The position numbers were made by a program, and so were the translations under genes. The notes under the pieces were generated by a model, which made no database searches, had not been told where the DNA came from, and saw only the letters and a list, made by a program, of their open reading frames with translations. From contig JALHJW010000006.1 of assembly GCA_022839785.1 (NCBI GenBank), positions 62,001 to 126,000 of the forward strand: a DNA stretch of 64,000 nt, given 5' to 3'. Positions 18,004 to 26,912 of the stretch are shown here, piece after piece. Positions within the stretch are counted from its first letter, which is position 1. Each line of letters begins with the position of its first letter. The DNA is from Desulfovibrio sp. Lineage in GTDB: Bacteria; Desulfobacterota; Desulfovibrionia; Desulfovibrionales; Desulfovibrionaceae.

Positions 18004-19644
18004 ATGAAGACCCGTACGCCCAGCGACACGTTTGCCCGTCCCGGGACGCCCCCGGACATCGCCGAAACCGACCAGAGACTCGCCCAGATGCTGGTGCGCC
18101 GCACCCGCGCCCTGGCCAGGTCCGCCTCCGAGCGGCTGGCCTCCGGCAAGCCCCTGGTCTCTCCCGCCCAGGAAAAGGCCCTCTGGGCCGTCTGGAGCGA
18201 GGTCTTCCGGGCCGCGGGACTGCCCGAGCGCCTCGTGCGGCAGCTTTTCATCTCGGCCAATTCCCTTGCCTACGAATCGGCCAAGGCCCCTCAGGCGCGC
18301 AGCCAGGCCTTCGTGATGACCCCCGCGGCAGGCCCCATGGCCCTGGACGCCGACGTTCCCGTCTCCTCGCGCAAGGCCATGTATCTGGCGGCTCTGGCCG
18401 CCTTCACGGGCAGCGCCTGCGTCATCGGCCCCGCGGCCCTGGCCGATCCCCTGGTCGAGTTCGTCAAGGCCTGCAACCAGGCGGGCGCGCACGTCTCCTG
18501 GGAAGGGGCGGAGATCGTCTGCCGCCAGGGCGAGGGCATGTCCATGGACGGCGTCTCCCTGTTCGCCGGCGCCTCGGAGCGCGGCTTCTGCCTGCTGCTC
18601 TGCGCCGCCCTGGCCTCCCAGGCCAACTGCCGCTTTTCCGGCGGCGCGGAGCTGAAGATGCTGGACGTGGGCCCCTACGCCCGCCTCCTGCCCCGGCTCG
18701 GCGCCCGCCTCGCGCCCATCGACCGCCGCGCGCCCGGCCTGCCGGTGCGTCTGGAGGCCGGGGGCGAAACGCCCCGCGAGATCGAGCTTCCGGACGAATG
18801 CCCCGAGGAGTTGGCCGCGGCCCTGCTGCTTTTCGCCTGGCGCTTCGAGAAGGGGCTGCGCCTCTCCTTCGCGCCCGGCTCCCCGGCCTCCCGCGGCGTC
18901 ATCGAGGCCGCGCCCGTGCTGGCCATGTGCGGCCTGAACGTGCGCCTCTCGGCCGACTCCGCCGAGGTCCGCGCCGGAAAGCCCGCCATTCCCGAGACCC
19001 CGGACCTTCCGGCCGACCCCTTCATCGCCGCGCTCCTGCTCTCCATGGCCCGCTTCCGCGGCGGCGTCGTGCGCCTGTCCGGACGCCCGGACATGGATTC
19101 GCCCCTGGCGGCCGACGCCCTGGCCCTGCTCGAAGCGGCCGGGGCCGAGACGGCCCTTCGCGGCGACGCCATGGAGGCCCGCGCCTCGGATTGGCCCGAC
19201 GCGCCCGTCTTCTCTCCGCGCACGCCCGACCTCGTGCCCCTGGCCCTCTGCCTGGCGGCCGCGGCCGGACGCGGGGCGCGCGTCGTGCTGCCCCGGGACG
19301 GCGGCGAGGCCATGATCGACGAGGCGCGCGACTTCCTGGACAGCCTGGGCAAGGACTACGCGGCCTCGACCCGGACGGACGGAGCCGAGACGATGGACGT
19401 CCGGCCCGGCTTCGGCGAGATCCGCGCGGTGCATGCGCCGGACGCGGCCTATGCCCTGTGCCTGGGCGCGCTGTCCCTGGCCAAGTCCCCACTGGCCCTG
19501 GAGAACCCGGGCGCGGCCGTGACGCTCTGGCCCGGCTTCTGGAACATGTTCAACCGGCTGCCCGCGCTGTCGGGAAGCCTGTTCGCCCGCAAGGAGAAGC
19601 CCGATGACGCCCCCAAACCCCACCGGCGCATCAGGCTGCGCTGA
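18004..19644 (+). CDS. Chorismate-mutase-like / EPSP-synthase-like fusion, probable pseudoenzyme
   Basis: 546 residues. Residues about 18-95 resemble an AroQ-type chorismate mutase (IAETDQRLAQMLVRRTRAL, then KPLVSPAQEKALW, then VRQLFISANSLAYES). Residues about 110-530 follow the EPSP synthase fold (PVSSRKAMYLAALAAF, LLPRLGARL, LPADPFIAALLLSMA, LEAAGAE). By hand alignment the EPSP synthase Lys and Ser of the PGSKS motif, the GNSGT loop and the RVKESDR motif are all replaced, and the mutase domain lacks the first active-site Arg. Both enzymes' chemistry therefore looks lost. It overlaps the next gene by 41 bp and probably heads an operon with acnA and a foldase gene. Function unknown. Confidence 0.6.
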   Translation: MKTRTPSDTFARPGTPPDIAETDQRLAQMLVRRTRALARSASERLASGKPLVSPAQEKALWAVWSEVFRAAGLPERLVRQLFISANSLAYESAKAPQARSQAFVMTPAAGPMALDADVPVSSRKAMYLAALAAFTGSACVIGPAALADPLVEFVKACNQAGAHVSWEGAEIVCRQGEGMSMDGVSLFAGASERGFCLLLCAALASQANCRFSGGAELKMLDVGPYARLLPRLGARLAPIDRRAPGLPVRLEAGGETPREIELPDECPEELAAALLLFAWRFEKGLRLSFAPGSPASRGVIEAAPVLAMCGLNVRLSADSAEVRAGKPAIPETPDLPADPFIAALLLSMARFRGGVVRLSGRPDMDSPLAADALALLEAAGAETALRGDAMEARASDWPDAPVFSPRTPDLVPLALCLAAAAGRGARVVLPRDGGEAMIDEARDFLDSLGKDYAASTRTDGAETMDVRPGFGEIRAVHAPDAAYALCLGALSLAKSPLALENPGAAVTLWPGFWNMFNRLPALSGSLFARKEKPDDAPKPHRRIRLR

Positions 19645-19990
19645 CGGCGGCGAGGCCGGAGCCGGAGCCGCATCGTCCGCCGCGGCCCCGCGTTCGGCCG
19701 TCGCGGACCGCCCTGCCTCCGACAACGCGGAGGCCGCCGTCGCCGCGCTGGAGGGCGAGATCGAGGTCTTTTCGCGCGACATGGCCGCCTGCGAGCAGGA
19801 AATCCGGCGGCTGATGGCCGCCGAGGACCCGGCCGCGGGGGTCTTCTTCGCCCGGGAGCTGCACGCCGCCCGGCACGAGAAGATGCGCCTGGTCACCGAA
19901 ATCCAACTCAGGCGCGTCAGGATCAACCGTCTGCGCCTGGGCATCGTCGAGAGCATGCCGCCGAACATTTCCAAAGGTTTTCCCTTCTAA
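19604..19990 (+). CDS. Small coiled-coil hypothetical protein
   Basis: A 128-residue protein: an Ala/Ser/Gly-rich disordered N-terminal third (residues 1-40) and a charged helical part (about 43-115, AAVAALEGEIEVFSRDMAACEQEIRRLMAAED, then HEKMRLVTEIQLRRVRINRLRL) that should form an antiparallel coiled coil. The start is supported by AAGGAG 7 bases upstream, inside the end of the previous gene. It ends 13 bp before acnA with AAAGGAG in between. No family recognised; its position suggests co-expression with its neighbours. Confidence 0.65.
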   Translation: MTPPNPTGASGCADGGEAGAGAASSAAAPRSAVADRPASDNAEAAVAALEGEIEVFSRDMAACEQEIRRLMAAEDPAAGVFFARELHAARHEKMRLVTEIQLRRVRINRLRLGIVESMPPNISKGFPF

Positions 19991-20003
19991 AGGAGTCGCC
20001 GTC

Positions 20004-21920
20004 ATGGCCAGGAACCTGACCCAGAAGATCCTCGCGGCCCATCTCGTGGGCGGCGAAATGACCCCCGGCGCGGAAATCCGCCTGCGCATCGACCAGACCC
20101 TGACCCAGGACGCCACCGGCACCATGGCCTATCTGCAGTTCGAGGCCATGGGCGTGGACCGCGTCAAGACCGACCTCTCGGTCTCCTACGTGGACCACAA
20201 CACCCTGCAGATGGGCTTTCGGAACCCGGACGACCACCGCTACCTGCGCACCGTGGCCGCCAAATACGGCATCGTCTTCTCGCCTCCGGGCCTGGGCATC
20301 TGCCACCAGCTGCACCTCGAAAATTTCGCCAAACCGGGCGCGACCCTCATCGGCTCCGACTCCCACACCCCCACAGCGGGCGGCGTGGGCAGCCTGGCCA
20401 TGGGCGCGGGCGGCCTCTCCGTGGCCCTGGCCATGGCCGGGCAACCCTACGTCATCCCCTGCCCCAAGGTGGTCAGGGTGACGCTCACCGGCGCGCTCAC
20501 CGGCTGGGCCTCGGCCAAGGACATCATCCTGCACCTGCTCGGCGAGCTGACCGTCAAGGGCGGCGTGGGCAAGGTCTTCGAGTACGCGGGTCCCGGCGCA
20601 GCCACCCTCTCGGTGCCCGAGCGCGCGGTGATCACCAACATGGGCGCGGAACTCGGGGCCACCACCTCGGTCTTCCCCTCGGACGCCCGCACCCGCGAGT
20701 TCCTCACGGCCATGGGCCGCCCGCAGGACTTCATCGAGCTGGGCCCGGACGACGGCGCGGCCTACGACGAGGAGATCGTCATCGATCTCTCCGCCCTGGA
20801 GCCCCTGGCCGCGGCCCCGCACATGCCGGACCGCCGCGTGCCCATCCGCGAACTGGCGGGCCTGAAGGTCGATCAGGCCTGCATCGGCTCCTGCACCAAC
20901 TCCTCCTACCTGGACCTGAAGAGCGTGGCCCTCACCCTGAAGGACAAGATGGTGGCCCGCTCCACGGACACCTTCATCTCCCCGGGCTCCAAGCAGGTGC
21001 TCAAGATGCTGGCCCGCGAAGGGCTCATCGAGGCCCTGCAGGATTCCGGCGCGCGCGTGCTCGAATGCACCTGCGGACCGTGCATCGGCATGGGCGGCTC
21101 GCCCGTCTCCGGCGGCGTGTCCGTGCGCACCTACAACCGCAACTTCGAGGGCCGCTCCGGCACCAAGGACGCCCAGGTCTACCTGGTCAGCCCGCTGACC
21201 GCGGCCATGGTCGCCCTGCGCGGCGAGTTCTCCGATCCCGCGACTTGGGGCGCGCCCCCGGCCCGTTTCGAGTTGCCCAGCGACGCGCCCTCCATCCGCC
21301 ACATGTTCCTCGATCCCCCGGCCGACGGCGGCGCGGTGGAGATTCTGCGCGGCCCGAACATCGTGCCCATCGAGTCCTTCGCGGCCATGCCGCGGGTCAT
21401 CACTGCCAAGGTGCTGCTGCACGTGGGCGACAACATCACCACGGACCACATCCTGCCCGCCGGGGCCGAGATCACAGCCCTGCGCTCCAACATCCCGGCC
21501 ATCTCGAACTACGTCTTCAGCCGCGTGGACGAGGGCTTCGTGGCCCGCATCCGGGCGGCCGGGCAGGGCCTCGTGGTGGGCGGCGACAACTACGGCCAGG
21601 GCTCCAGCCGCGAACACGCGGCCCTCGGCCCCCGGCACCTGGGCGTGCAAGCCGTGATCGTCAAGTCGCTGGCCCGCATCCACCGCGCCAACCTGGTGAA
21701 CTTCGGCATCCTGCCGCTGCTGCTGGTGAACAAGGACGACTACGACAGGCTCCCGCTGGGCGAGGAGCTGACCATACCCGCCGCGGCCATCACGCCGGGC
21801 GGCGTGGTCGAGGCCGTCACCGCCTCGGGCGCGAAGATTCCCCTGACCAACGACCTGTCCGCCTCGGAACTCGACATCCTGCGCGCGGGCGGGCTGCTCA
21901 ACGCCGTGAAACCGGCCTAG
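20004..21920 (+). CDS. acnA: Aconitate hydratase
   Basis: A 638-residue single-chain aconitase of the shorter bacterial type (about 640 residues). It has the active-site motif GSDSHTPTAGG, the Fe-S ligand motifs IGSCTNSSYLDL and CTCGPCIGMGG (three cysteines for the 4Fe-4S cluster), and the swivelling C-terminal domain with GDNYGQGSSREHAALGPRHLG. It interconverts citrate and isocitrate in the cytoplasm, here likely serving glutamate synthesis, since many Desulfovibrio run an incomplete TCA pathway (inference). It is in the middle of a four-gene plus-strand cluster, 12 bp before the foldase gene. Confidence 0.93.
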   Translation: MARNLTQKILAAHLVGGEMTPGAEIRLRIDQTLTQDATGTMAYLQFEAMGVDRVKTDLSVSYVDHNTLQMGFRNPDDHRYLRTVAAKYGIVFSPPGLGICHQLHLENFAKPGATLIGSDSHTPTAGGVGSLAMGAGGLSVALAMAGQPYVIPCPKVVRVTLTGALTGWASAKDIILHLLGELTVKGGVGKVFEYAGPGAATLSVPERAVITNMGAELGATTSVFPSDARTREFLTAMGRPQDFIELGPDDGAAYDEEIVIDLSALEPLAAAPHMPDRRVPIRELAGLKVDQACIGSCTNSSYLDLKSVALTLKDKMVARSTDTFISPGSKQVLKMLAREGLIEALQDSGARVLECTCGPCIGMGGSPVSGGVSVRTYNRNFEGRSGTKDAQVYLVSPLTAAMVALRGEFSDPATWGAPPARFELPSDAPSIRHMFLDPPADGGAVEILRGPNIVPIESFAAMPRVITAKVLLHVGDNITTDHILPAGAEITALRSNIPAISNYVFSRVDEGFVARIRAAGQGLVVGGDNYGQGSSREHAALGPRHLGVQAVIVKSLARIHRANLVNFGILPLLLVNKDDYDRLPLGEELTIPAAAITPGGVVEAVTASGAKIPLTNDLSASELDILRAGGLLNAVKPA

Positions 21921-21932
21921 CGAGGAGACGCA

Positions 21933-23822
21933 ATGCTCGACGCGATACGCAAAAACGCCCAGGGCTGGGCCGTCAAGGTCATCTTCGGCCTGATCATCGT
22001 CGTCTTCGTCTTCTGGGGCGTGGGCTCCATCAACGACCAGAAGACCTCGGCCGTGGCCTACGTCAACGAGCAGCCCATCACCTTCACCCAGTACAAGCGG
22101 CAGTACGAGGGGGAACTGGAGCGGATCAAGGAGCAGTTCAAGGACATCACCAGCGAGCAGCTCAAGCAGATCGATTTCAAGCGCCAGGTGCTCGAACAGC
22201 TCGTGGACCAGACCTTGCTGGAGCAGAAGGCGGGCGAGACCGGGATCACGGCCTCCAACGAGGAGATCCGCCGCACCATCGCCGGCATCAAGGCCTTCCG
22301 GAACGACCAGGGTCGCTTCGACGCGGACATCTACCGCCGCGTGCTGGCGGCGCAGGGCATGACCCCGGCCGAATTCGAGGAGGCCTACCGCAAGAACCTC
22401 ACGGCCCAGACCCTGCTCGGCCATCTCGCGGCCACGGCCGTGGTCGGCGAGGCCGAGGCCAGGGGCATGTTCGTCTTCGCCCGCGAAAAGGCGCGGGCCG
22501 AGATCGTGACCTTCCCCCTGGACGTGCACCTCTCCCGGGTCACGGTGGACGAGGAGCAGGCCAAGGCCTTCTACGCGGCGAACGAGGCCCGCTTCGAGGC
22601 CCCGGCCATGGCCCGCATCGACTACCTGGAGTTCACCCCGGCCGCCCTGGCCAGGCCCAACGAGGTCGAGGTGGCCGAGGCGCGGGACTACTTTCAGGCG
22701 AACATGAAGGACTTCGCCCAGGAGGAGTCCATCCGGGCCCGCCACATCCTGGCCAAGGTCGCGGCCGACGCCTCCCCCCAGGAGGTCGAGCGGGCGCGCA
22801 AGAAGATCGAGGACATCCGCGGCCGCATCAAGTCGCCCAAGGACTTCGCGAACATCGCGGTGAAATTCTCCGAGGGCCCCAGCGCCCCGGGCGGCGGAGA
22901 TTTGGGCTGGTTCGGGCGCGGCACCATGGTCCCGGCCTTCGAGGACGCCGCCTTCGCCCTCGCGCCCGGCGTGGTCTCCGAGCCGGTGCGCAGCGATTTC
23001 GGCTGGCACCTCATCCTGGTCGAGGAGAAGAAGGAGGCGGGCATCCCGGCCTTTGCCGAGGTGCGGGACGAGATCGCGCGCAAGGTCGCGGAAGAGAAAG
23101 CCGCGGGCCGCGTTGCCGACCTCCTGGACGAGGCCCTGGCGCGCCTCTCGGCGGGCGAGAAGCTGGCCGCCATCGCCCAGGCCCTGGACCTGCCCGTGCG
23201 CAGCACCGCGCCCTTCCCCCGGACCTCCGGCCCCGAGGAACTGGCTCTGGCCGAGGACGACCTCGCCGGACTCTTCGCCCTGCAACAGGGACAGGCCACC
23301 ACCTCCCCCATCTCCGTCGAGGGCGGCTACATCCTGGCCGAGCGCACCATGGCCCGCGACGCGGCCATCCGTCCCTTCGCCGAGGTCAAGGAACTGATCC
23401 TGGCCGAACTGCGCCAGAAGGCCGCCCTGGAGCTGGCCGAGAACGCGGCCAAGGCCGCGCTCGAAGCCGCGGGCACGAGCGGCGCGCTGCCCGAAGCCCT
23501 GAAGGCCCGCGCCCGCACCACCGAGCCGTTCACCCGCCAGGGCTTCATCCCCGGCCTGGGCATGAACGAATTCCTGGCCCAGGCCGTGTTCTCCGCCAAG
23601 GACGCCTCCTGGCTGCCCATCCCCTTCACCACGCAGGGAGGAGCCTTCATCGCCCGCCGCACCGCGCTCCTGCAGCCCACGGACGCGGAATGGGAGCGTG
23701 AGCGCAACTTCTTCCTCTCCACCCTGCGTCAGCGCAAGACCGACCAGATCATGGGCGCGATGCTCAAGGAACTGCGCGCCCAGGCCAAGATCGAGATTCC
23801 CGATCCCAGGATGCTGGAGTAG
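21933..23822 (+). CDS. Membrane-anchored peptidyl-prolyl isomerase / periplasmic foldase (PpiD/SurA type)
   Basis: 629 residues. One transmembrane anchor lies near the N-terminus (about 12-32, GWAVKVIFGLIIVVFVFWGV), followed by a SurA-like chaperone domain (about 45-180), a parvulin PPIase domain (about 263-360, with RARHILAKV, FSEGPSAPGGGDLGWFGRG, FGWHLILVE) and a long C-terminal region. This layout matches PpiD, which helps fold proteins leaving the Sec translocon. A strong terminator follows, so it ends the acn cluster. Confidence 0.88.
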   Translation: MLDAIRKNAQGWAVKVIFGLIIVVFVFWGVGSINDQKTSAVAYVNEQPITFTQYKRQYEGELERIKEQFKDITSEQLKQIDFKRQVLEQLVDQTLLEQKAGETGITASNEEIRRTIAGIKAFRNDQGRFDADIYRRVLAAQGMTPAEFEEAYRKNLTAQTLLGHLAATAVVGEAEARGMFVFAREKARAEIVTFPLDVHLSRVTVDEEQAKAFYAANEARFEAPAMARIDYLEFTPAALARPNEVEVAEARDYFQANMKDFAQEESIRARHILAKVAADASPQEVERARKKIEDIRGRIKSPKDFANIAVKFSEGPSAPGGGDLGWFGRGTMVPAFEDAAFALAPGVVSEPVRSDFGWHLILVEEKKEAGIPAFAEVRDEIARKVAEEKAAGRVADLLDEALARLSAGEKLAAIAQALDLPVRSTAPFPRTSGPEELALAEDDLAGLFALQQGQATTSPISVEGGYILAERTMARDAAIRPFAEVKELILAELRQKAALELAENAAKAALEAAGTSGALPEALKARARTTEPFTRQGFIPGLGMNEFLAQAVFSAKDASWLPIPFTTQGGAFIARRTALLQPTDAEWERERNFFLSTLRQRKTDQIMGAMLKELRAQAKIEIPDPRMLE

Positions 23823-23843
23823 CAGGCCCGCCACGTATGCGGA

Positions 23844-23880
23844 GCGGGGGACGGCATCATGCCGTCCCCCGCTTTTTTTT
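23844..23880 (+). terminator. Intrinsic terminator of the acn-foldase cluster
   Basis: A perfect 13-bp stem (GCGGGGGACGGCA, arms 23844-23856 and 23860-23872, loop TCA) is followed by eight T, 22 bases after the foldase stop. Confidence 0.95.
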
Positions 23881-23973
23881 CGCCGCCGCGGTTTTGCCCC
23901 TTCTCTTTTCGCCCGTCTTTGGTATGATTTACACGACTCCCGGCCGCTCCACCCGCAAAACCCGCGAGACGAC

Positions 23974-25467
23974 ATGCCGCAGCACCGCTCCGCCCTGTCC
24001 CGCCCGCTCTTTGGCCGCATGTCCGGACTCCTGTCCGGGCTCCTGTTCCTTGCCGGATGCGCCGGTATGCCCGCTGACCGCGGCCTCTCGTCGGTCAGCG
24101 AGATCGTGGCCGCGCGCGGCGAGGTCCGCCCAGTCTGGTCGGTCAACGCCACGGACGAACTGGAGGCGCGGAACAGGGTGCAGGCCCTGCTGGCGGGCGG
24201 CCTGGACGCCGAGGAGGCGGCGGAGGTGGCCCTGCTGCAAAGCGCCGCCCTGCGCGCCGGGCTGGAGGAGGTGGGCATCTCCCACGCCGACCTGGTTTCG
24301 GCCTCCAGGCCCGCCAATCCGCTGGCCTCCTTCTTCGCCCGCTTTCCGGACGGCTCCACCGGGGCGCGAGGGACCAACCTCGGCCTGGATCTGACCCAGA
24401 GCCTGCTCGGGCTTCTGGCCCTGCCCTCGCGCACGGCCGCGGCCGAGGCCCGCGTGCGCGCCGCCACCCTGCGGGCCGCGGACGAGGCCCTGCTCCTGGC
24501 CGCCGAGACCCGCGCCGCCCTCTACGCCGTGCAGGCGGCGAAAAGCGTGGCGGCCATGCGCGGCCTGGCCGCCCAGGCCGCCGGACAGGCGGCGGAGCTT
24601 TCGCGCCGCCTGCATGCCGCCGGAAACCTCAGCGCCCTGCGTCTGGCCCTGGACGAGGCCGAATACGAGGAACTTCTGGCCGAGGCCGGACGCGCCCAGG
24701 CCGACCTGGCCGAGGCCCACGCCGACGCCTCCCGGCTCATGGGGCTGGGCGAAACCGCCTGGGACGTTTCCGGTCCCCTGCCCGGCCTGCCCGCGAACGA
24801 CCCGGCGGCCGAAGGGCTGGTGCTCCTGACTCTGGACAACCGCCTCGATCTGGCCTCGGCCCGCGCCCTGGCCGACGCAAGCGGCCGGGAACACGGTCTG
24901 GCCGTGGACTGGCGCTTCCTGGACGACCTGGCCGCCGGCGCGAGCGCGGAGAAGGAAACCGACGGCCGCTGGGTCGTGGGGCCCAGCCTGGAAATCTCCA
25001 TCCCCCTCTTCGACCAGGGCCAGGGCCGCGTGGCCGAGGCCGAAGGACGGCTGCGGCGGCAAATCTGGGAGGTGCGCGCCCTGGCAGCGGACGCGGCGGC
25101 CGAGGTGCGCGGCCTGGCCGCCCGCCTGGCAGCCCGGCGCGGCGTGGCCGAGCGGCTGCGCGACCGCGTCGTGCCGCTGCGCGAGAAGGCCGTGGCCGAA
25201 TGGCAGAAACACTACAACTTCATGCTGGCCGGGTATGCCGAACTGCTCGCGGCCAAACGCGCCGAATACAGGGCCTACGAGGACTACGTCACGGCCGTGC
25301 GCGACTGGTGGATCCTGCTGGCGCAGCTGCGCCGCGCCTCGGGCGGCCGCCTGCCCGGCGACGCGCCGCGCGCCGAGCCCCTGCGGCTGCCGGATGGGGC
25401 CGCCCCGACGAAGCCCCCGGCCGACGCGCCCGCTCCGGACCACGGCCACGGCGCGCACGCCCACTGA
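23974..25467 (+). CDS. Outer-membrane efflux lipoprotein, TolC/CusC family
   Basis: 497 residues with a lipoprotein signal peptide (LLSGLLFLAGC, lipobox Leu26-Ala-Gly-Cys29), then two Ala/Leu-rich heptad blocks (about 150-270 and 340-465) typical of the helical barrel of TolC-family channels. The C-terminus ends in a His-rich tail (DHGHGAHAH). It would form an outer-membrane exit duct. No inner-membrane pump or adaptor is adjacent. The next gene, 15 bp downstream, is a multicopper oxidase, so a role in copper or silver export is likely. The start is uncertain: a second ATG at 24019 would also leave the signal peptide intact. Confidence 0.82.
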   Translation: MPQHRSALSRPLFGRMSGLLSGLLFLAGCAGMPADRGLSSVSEIVAARGEVRPVWSVNATDELEARNRVQALLAGGLDAEEAAEVALLQSAALRAGLEEVGISHADLVSASRPANPLASFFARFPDGSTGARGTNLGLDLTQSLLGLLALPSRTAAAEARVRAATLRAADEALLLAAETRAALYAVQAAKSVAAMRGLAAQAAGQAAELSRRLHAAGNLSALRLALDEAEYEELLAEAGRAQADLAEAHADASRLMGLGETAWDVSGPLPGLPANDPAAEGLVLLTLDNRLDLASARALADASGREHGLAVDWRFLDDLAAGASAEKETDGRWVVGPSLEISIPLFDQGQGRVAEAEGRLRRQIWEVRALAADAAAEVRGLAARLAARRGVAERLRDRVVPLREKAVAEWQKHYNFMLAGYAELLAAKRAEYRAYEDYVTAVRDWWILLAQLRRASGGRLPGDAPRAEPLRLPDGAAPTKPPADAPAPDHGHGAHAH

Positions 25468-25482
25468 GCACAGGAGGCAGAG

Positions 25483-26808
25483 ATGTTCACCCGCAGACGC
25501 CTGCTCGCCGCACTGGCCGGACTGGCCGGAGGCGCGCTCCTCCGCCCGGCCCGTCTCCTGGCCCAGCATCAGGACCATGGCGGCCACGCGGCGCACGGCG
25601 CGTCCCCCGATCCCCACGCCGGACACGCCGCGCCCGCCCCCGACGCCCCTCCCGCGACGCACGGCACGCCCGCCCGGCCCGGCCGGGTGATCGTCCCGGA
25701 CACGCCCGCCCTGCCCTGGCGCATGTCCGGCGGCGTCAAGGAGTTCCACCTCGTCGCCGAACCCGTGGAGCGCGAGTTCGCCCCCGGCATGACGGTCAGG
25801 GCCTGGGGCTACAACGGCTCCACGCCCGGCCCCACCATCGAGGCGACGGAGGGCGATCGCGTGCGCATCCTGGTCAGCAACCGTCTGCCCGAACACACCA
25901 GCGTGCACTGGCACGGCATCTTCCTGCCCAACGGCATGGACGGCGTGGGCGGCCTGACCCAGCCGCACATCAAGCCCGGCGAGACCTACGCCTACGAGTT
26001 CGACCTGCGCCAGCACGGCACCTTCATGTACCACCCGCACGCCGACGAGATGGTCCAGCTCGCGGCCGGGATGATGGGCTTCTTCATCGTCCACCCGAGG
26101 GTCCCCGAGGAGCCTGTGGACCGCGACTTCGCCATCATGCTCCACGCCTGGGCCGTGCATCCCGGCACCTCCCGCCCGGACCCGGCGGTGATGCTCGACT
26201 TCAACCTCTTCACCTTCAACTCCAAAGTCTGGCCCGCCACCTCGCCCCTGATCGTCCGAAAGGGCGACCGCGTGCGCCTGCGCCTGGCCAACCTCTCCAT
26301 GGACGAGCACCCCATCCACCTGCACGGCCACCGCTTCTGGGTCGGGGCCACGGACGGCGGCGTCATCCCGCCCTCGGCCCGCTGGCCCGAGACCACCGTG
26401 CTCGTGCCCGTGGGCGCCACCCGCGACGTGCTCTTCATCGCGGACGCGCCGGGCGACTGGGCCCTGCACTGCCACAAATCCCACCACACCATGAACCCCA
26501 TGGGCCACGACATCCCCAACATGCTCGGCGTCTCCCAGGCGGGCGTGGAGGAGGAGATCAGGAAGCACCTGCCCGGCTACATGGCCATGGGCGAAACCGG
26601 CATGGCCGACATGCAGGACCACGCGGCCCACATGCAGGGTCCCGCCAACACCCTGCCCATGATGGCGGGACGCGGTCCTTTCGGGAACATCGAGATGGGC
26701 GGCATGTTCACCGTCCTCAAGGTGCGCGAGCACCTCGCCTCCTACGACCGCGACCCCGGTTGGCACCGCCACCCGCCCGGCACCACGGCGCGCAAGGTGG
26801 CCCCCTGA
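25483..26808 (+). CDS. Periplasmic multicopper oxidase (CopA/CueO-like), probable copper tolerance
   Basis: 441 residues with a Tat signal (RRRLLAALAGLAGGALL, from residue 4), then a His-rich linker (residues 29-60). All four copper motifs are visible: HWHG (142-145), HPHAD (184-188), HPIHLHGH (276-283) and HCHKSHHTMNPM (329-340), the last giving the type 1 site with Met340 as axial ligand. It is exported folded by the Tat system and probably oxidises Cu(I) in the periplasm. The ribosome site AGGAGG lies 5 bases upstream. Two-domain laccase or nitrite-reductase-like activity cannot be excluded, but the pairing with an efflux lipoprotein favours metal defence. Confidence 0.88.
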   Translation: MFTRRRLLAALAGLAGGALLRPARLLAQHQDHGGHAAHGASPDPHAGHAAPAPDAPPATHGTPARPGRVIVPDTPALPWRMSGGVKEFHLVAEPVEREFAPGMTVRAWGYNGSTPGPTIEATEGDRVRILVSNRLPEHTSVHWHGIFLPNGMDGVGGLTQPHIKPGETYAYEFDLRQHGTFMYHPHADEMVQLAAGMMGFFIVHPRVPEEPVDRDFAIMLHAWAVHPGTSRPDPAVMLDFNLFTFNSKVWPATSPLIVRKGDRVRLRLANLSMDEHPIHLHGHRFWVGATDGGVIPPSARWPETTVLVPVGATRDVLFIADAPGDWALHCHKSHHTMNPMGHDIPNMLGVSQAGVEEEIRKHLPGYMAMGETGMADMQDHAAHMQGPANTLPMMAGRGPFGNIEMGGMFTVLKVREHLASYDRDPGWHRHPPGTTARKVAP

Positions 26809-26912
26809 CCGCCCGCCCCGCAGGCGCTGAACAGTGTTGACGGCATGAAACGCCGGGCGTAGAAGGCCTCTTCCGCCGACGCCGCAACGACGTCGCAGGA
26901 GGATGCCCGCCC

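Noticed and set aside
18004..19644. Annotation as functional aroA (EPSP synthase)
   Set aside because: The conserved substrate-binding and catalytic motifs are replaced and the gene is outside any aro context; it is kept as a fold-level call only.
19923..24467. A 1514-codon minus-strand open frame opposite acnA and the foldase gene
   Set aside because: Same GC-driven artefact. The opposite strand encodes full-length families with correct starts and a terminator.
23929..26772. A 947-codon minus-strand open frame opposite the efflux and multicopper oxidase genes
   Set aside because: Composition is Gly/Arg/His/Ala noise, and all copper-site motifs lie on the plus strand.
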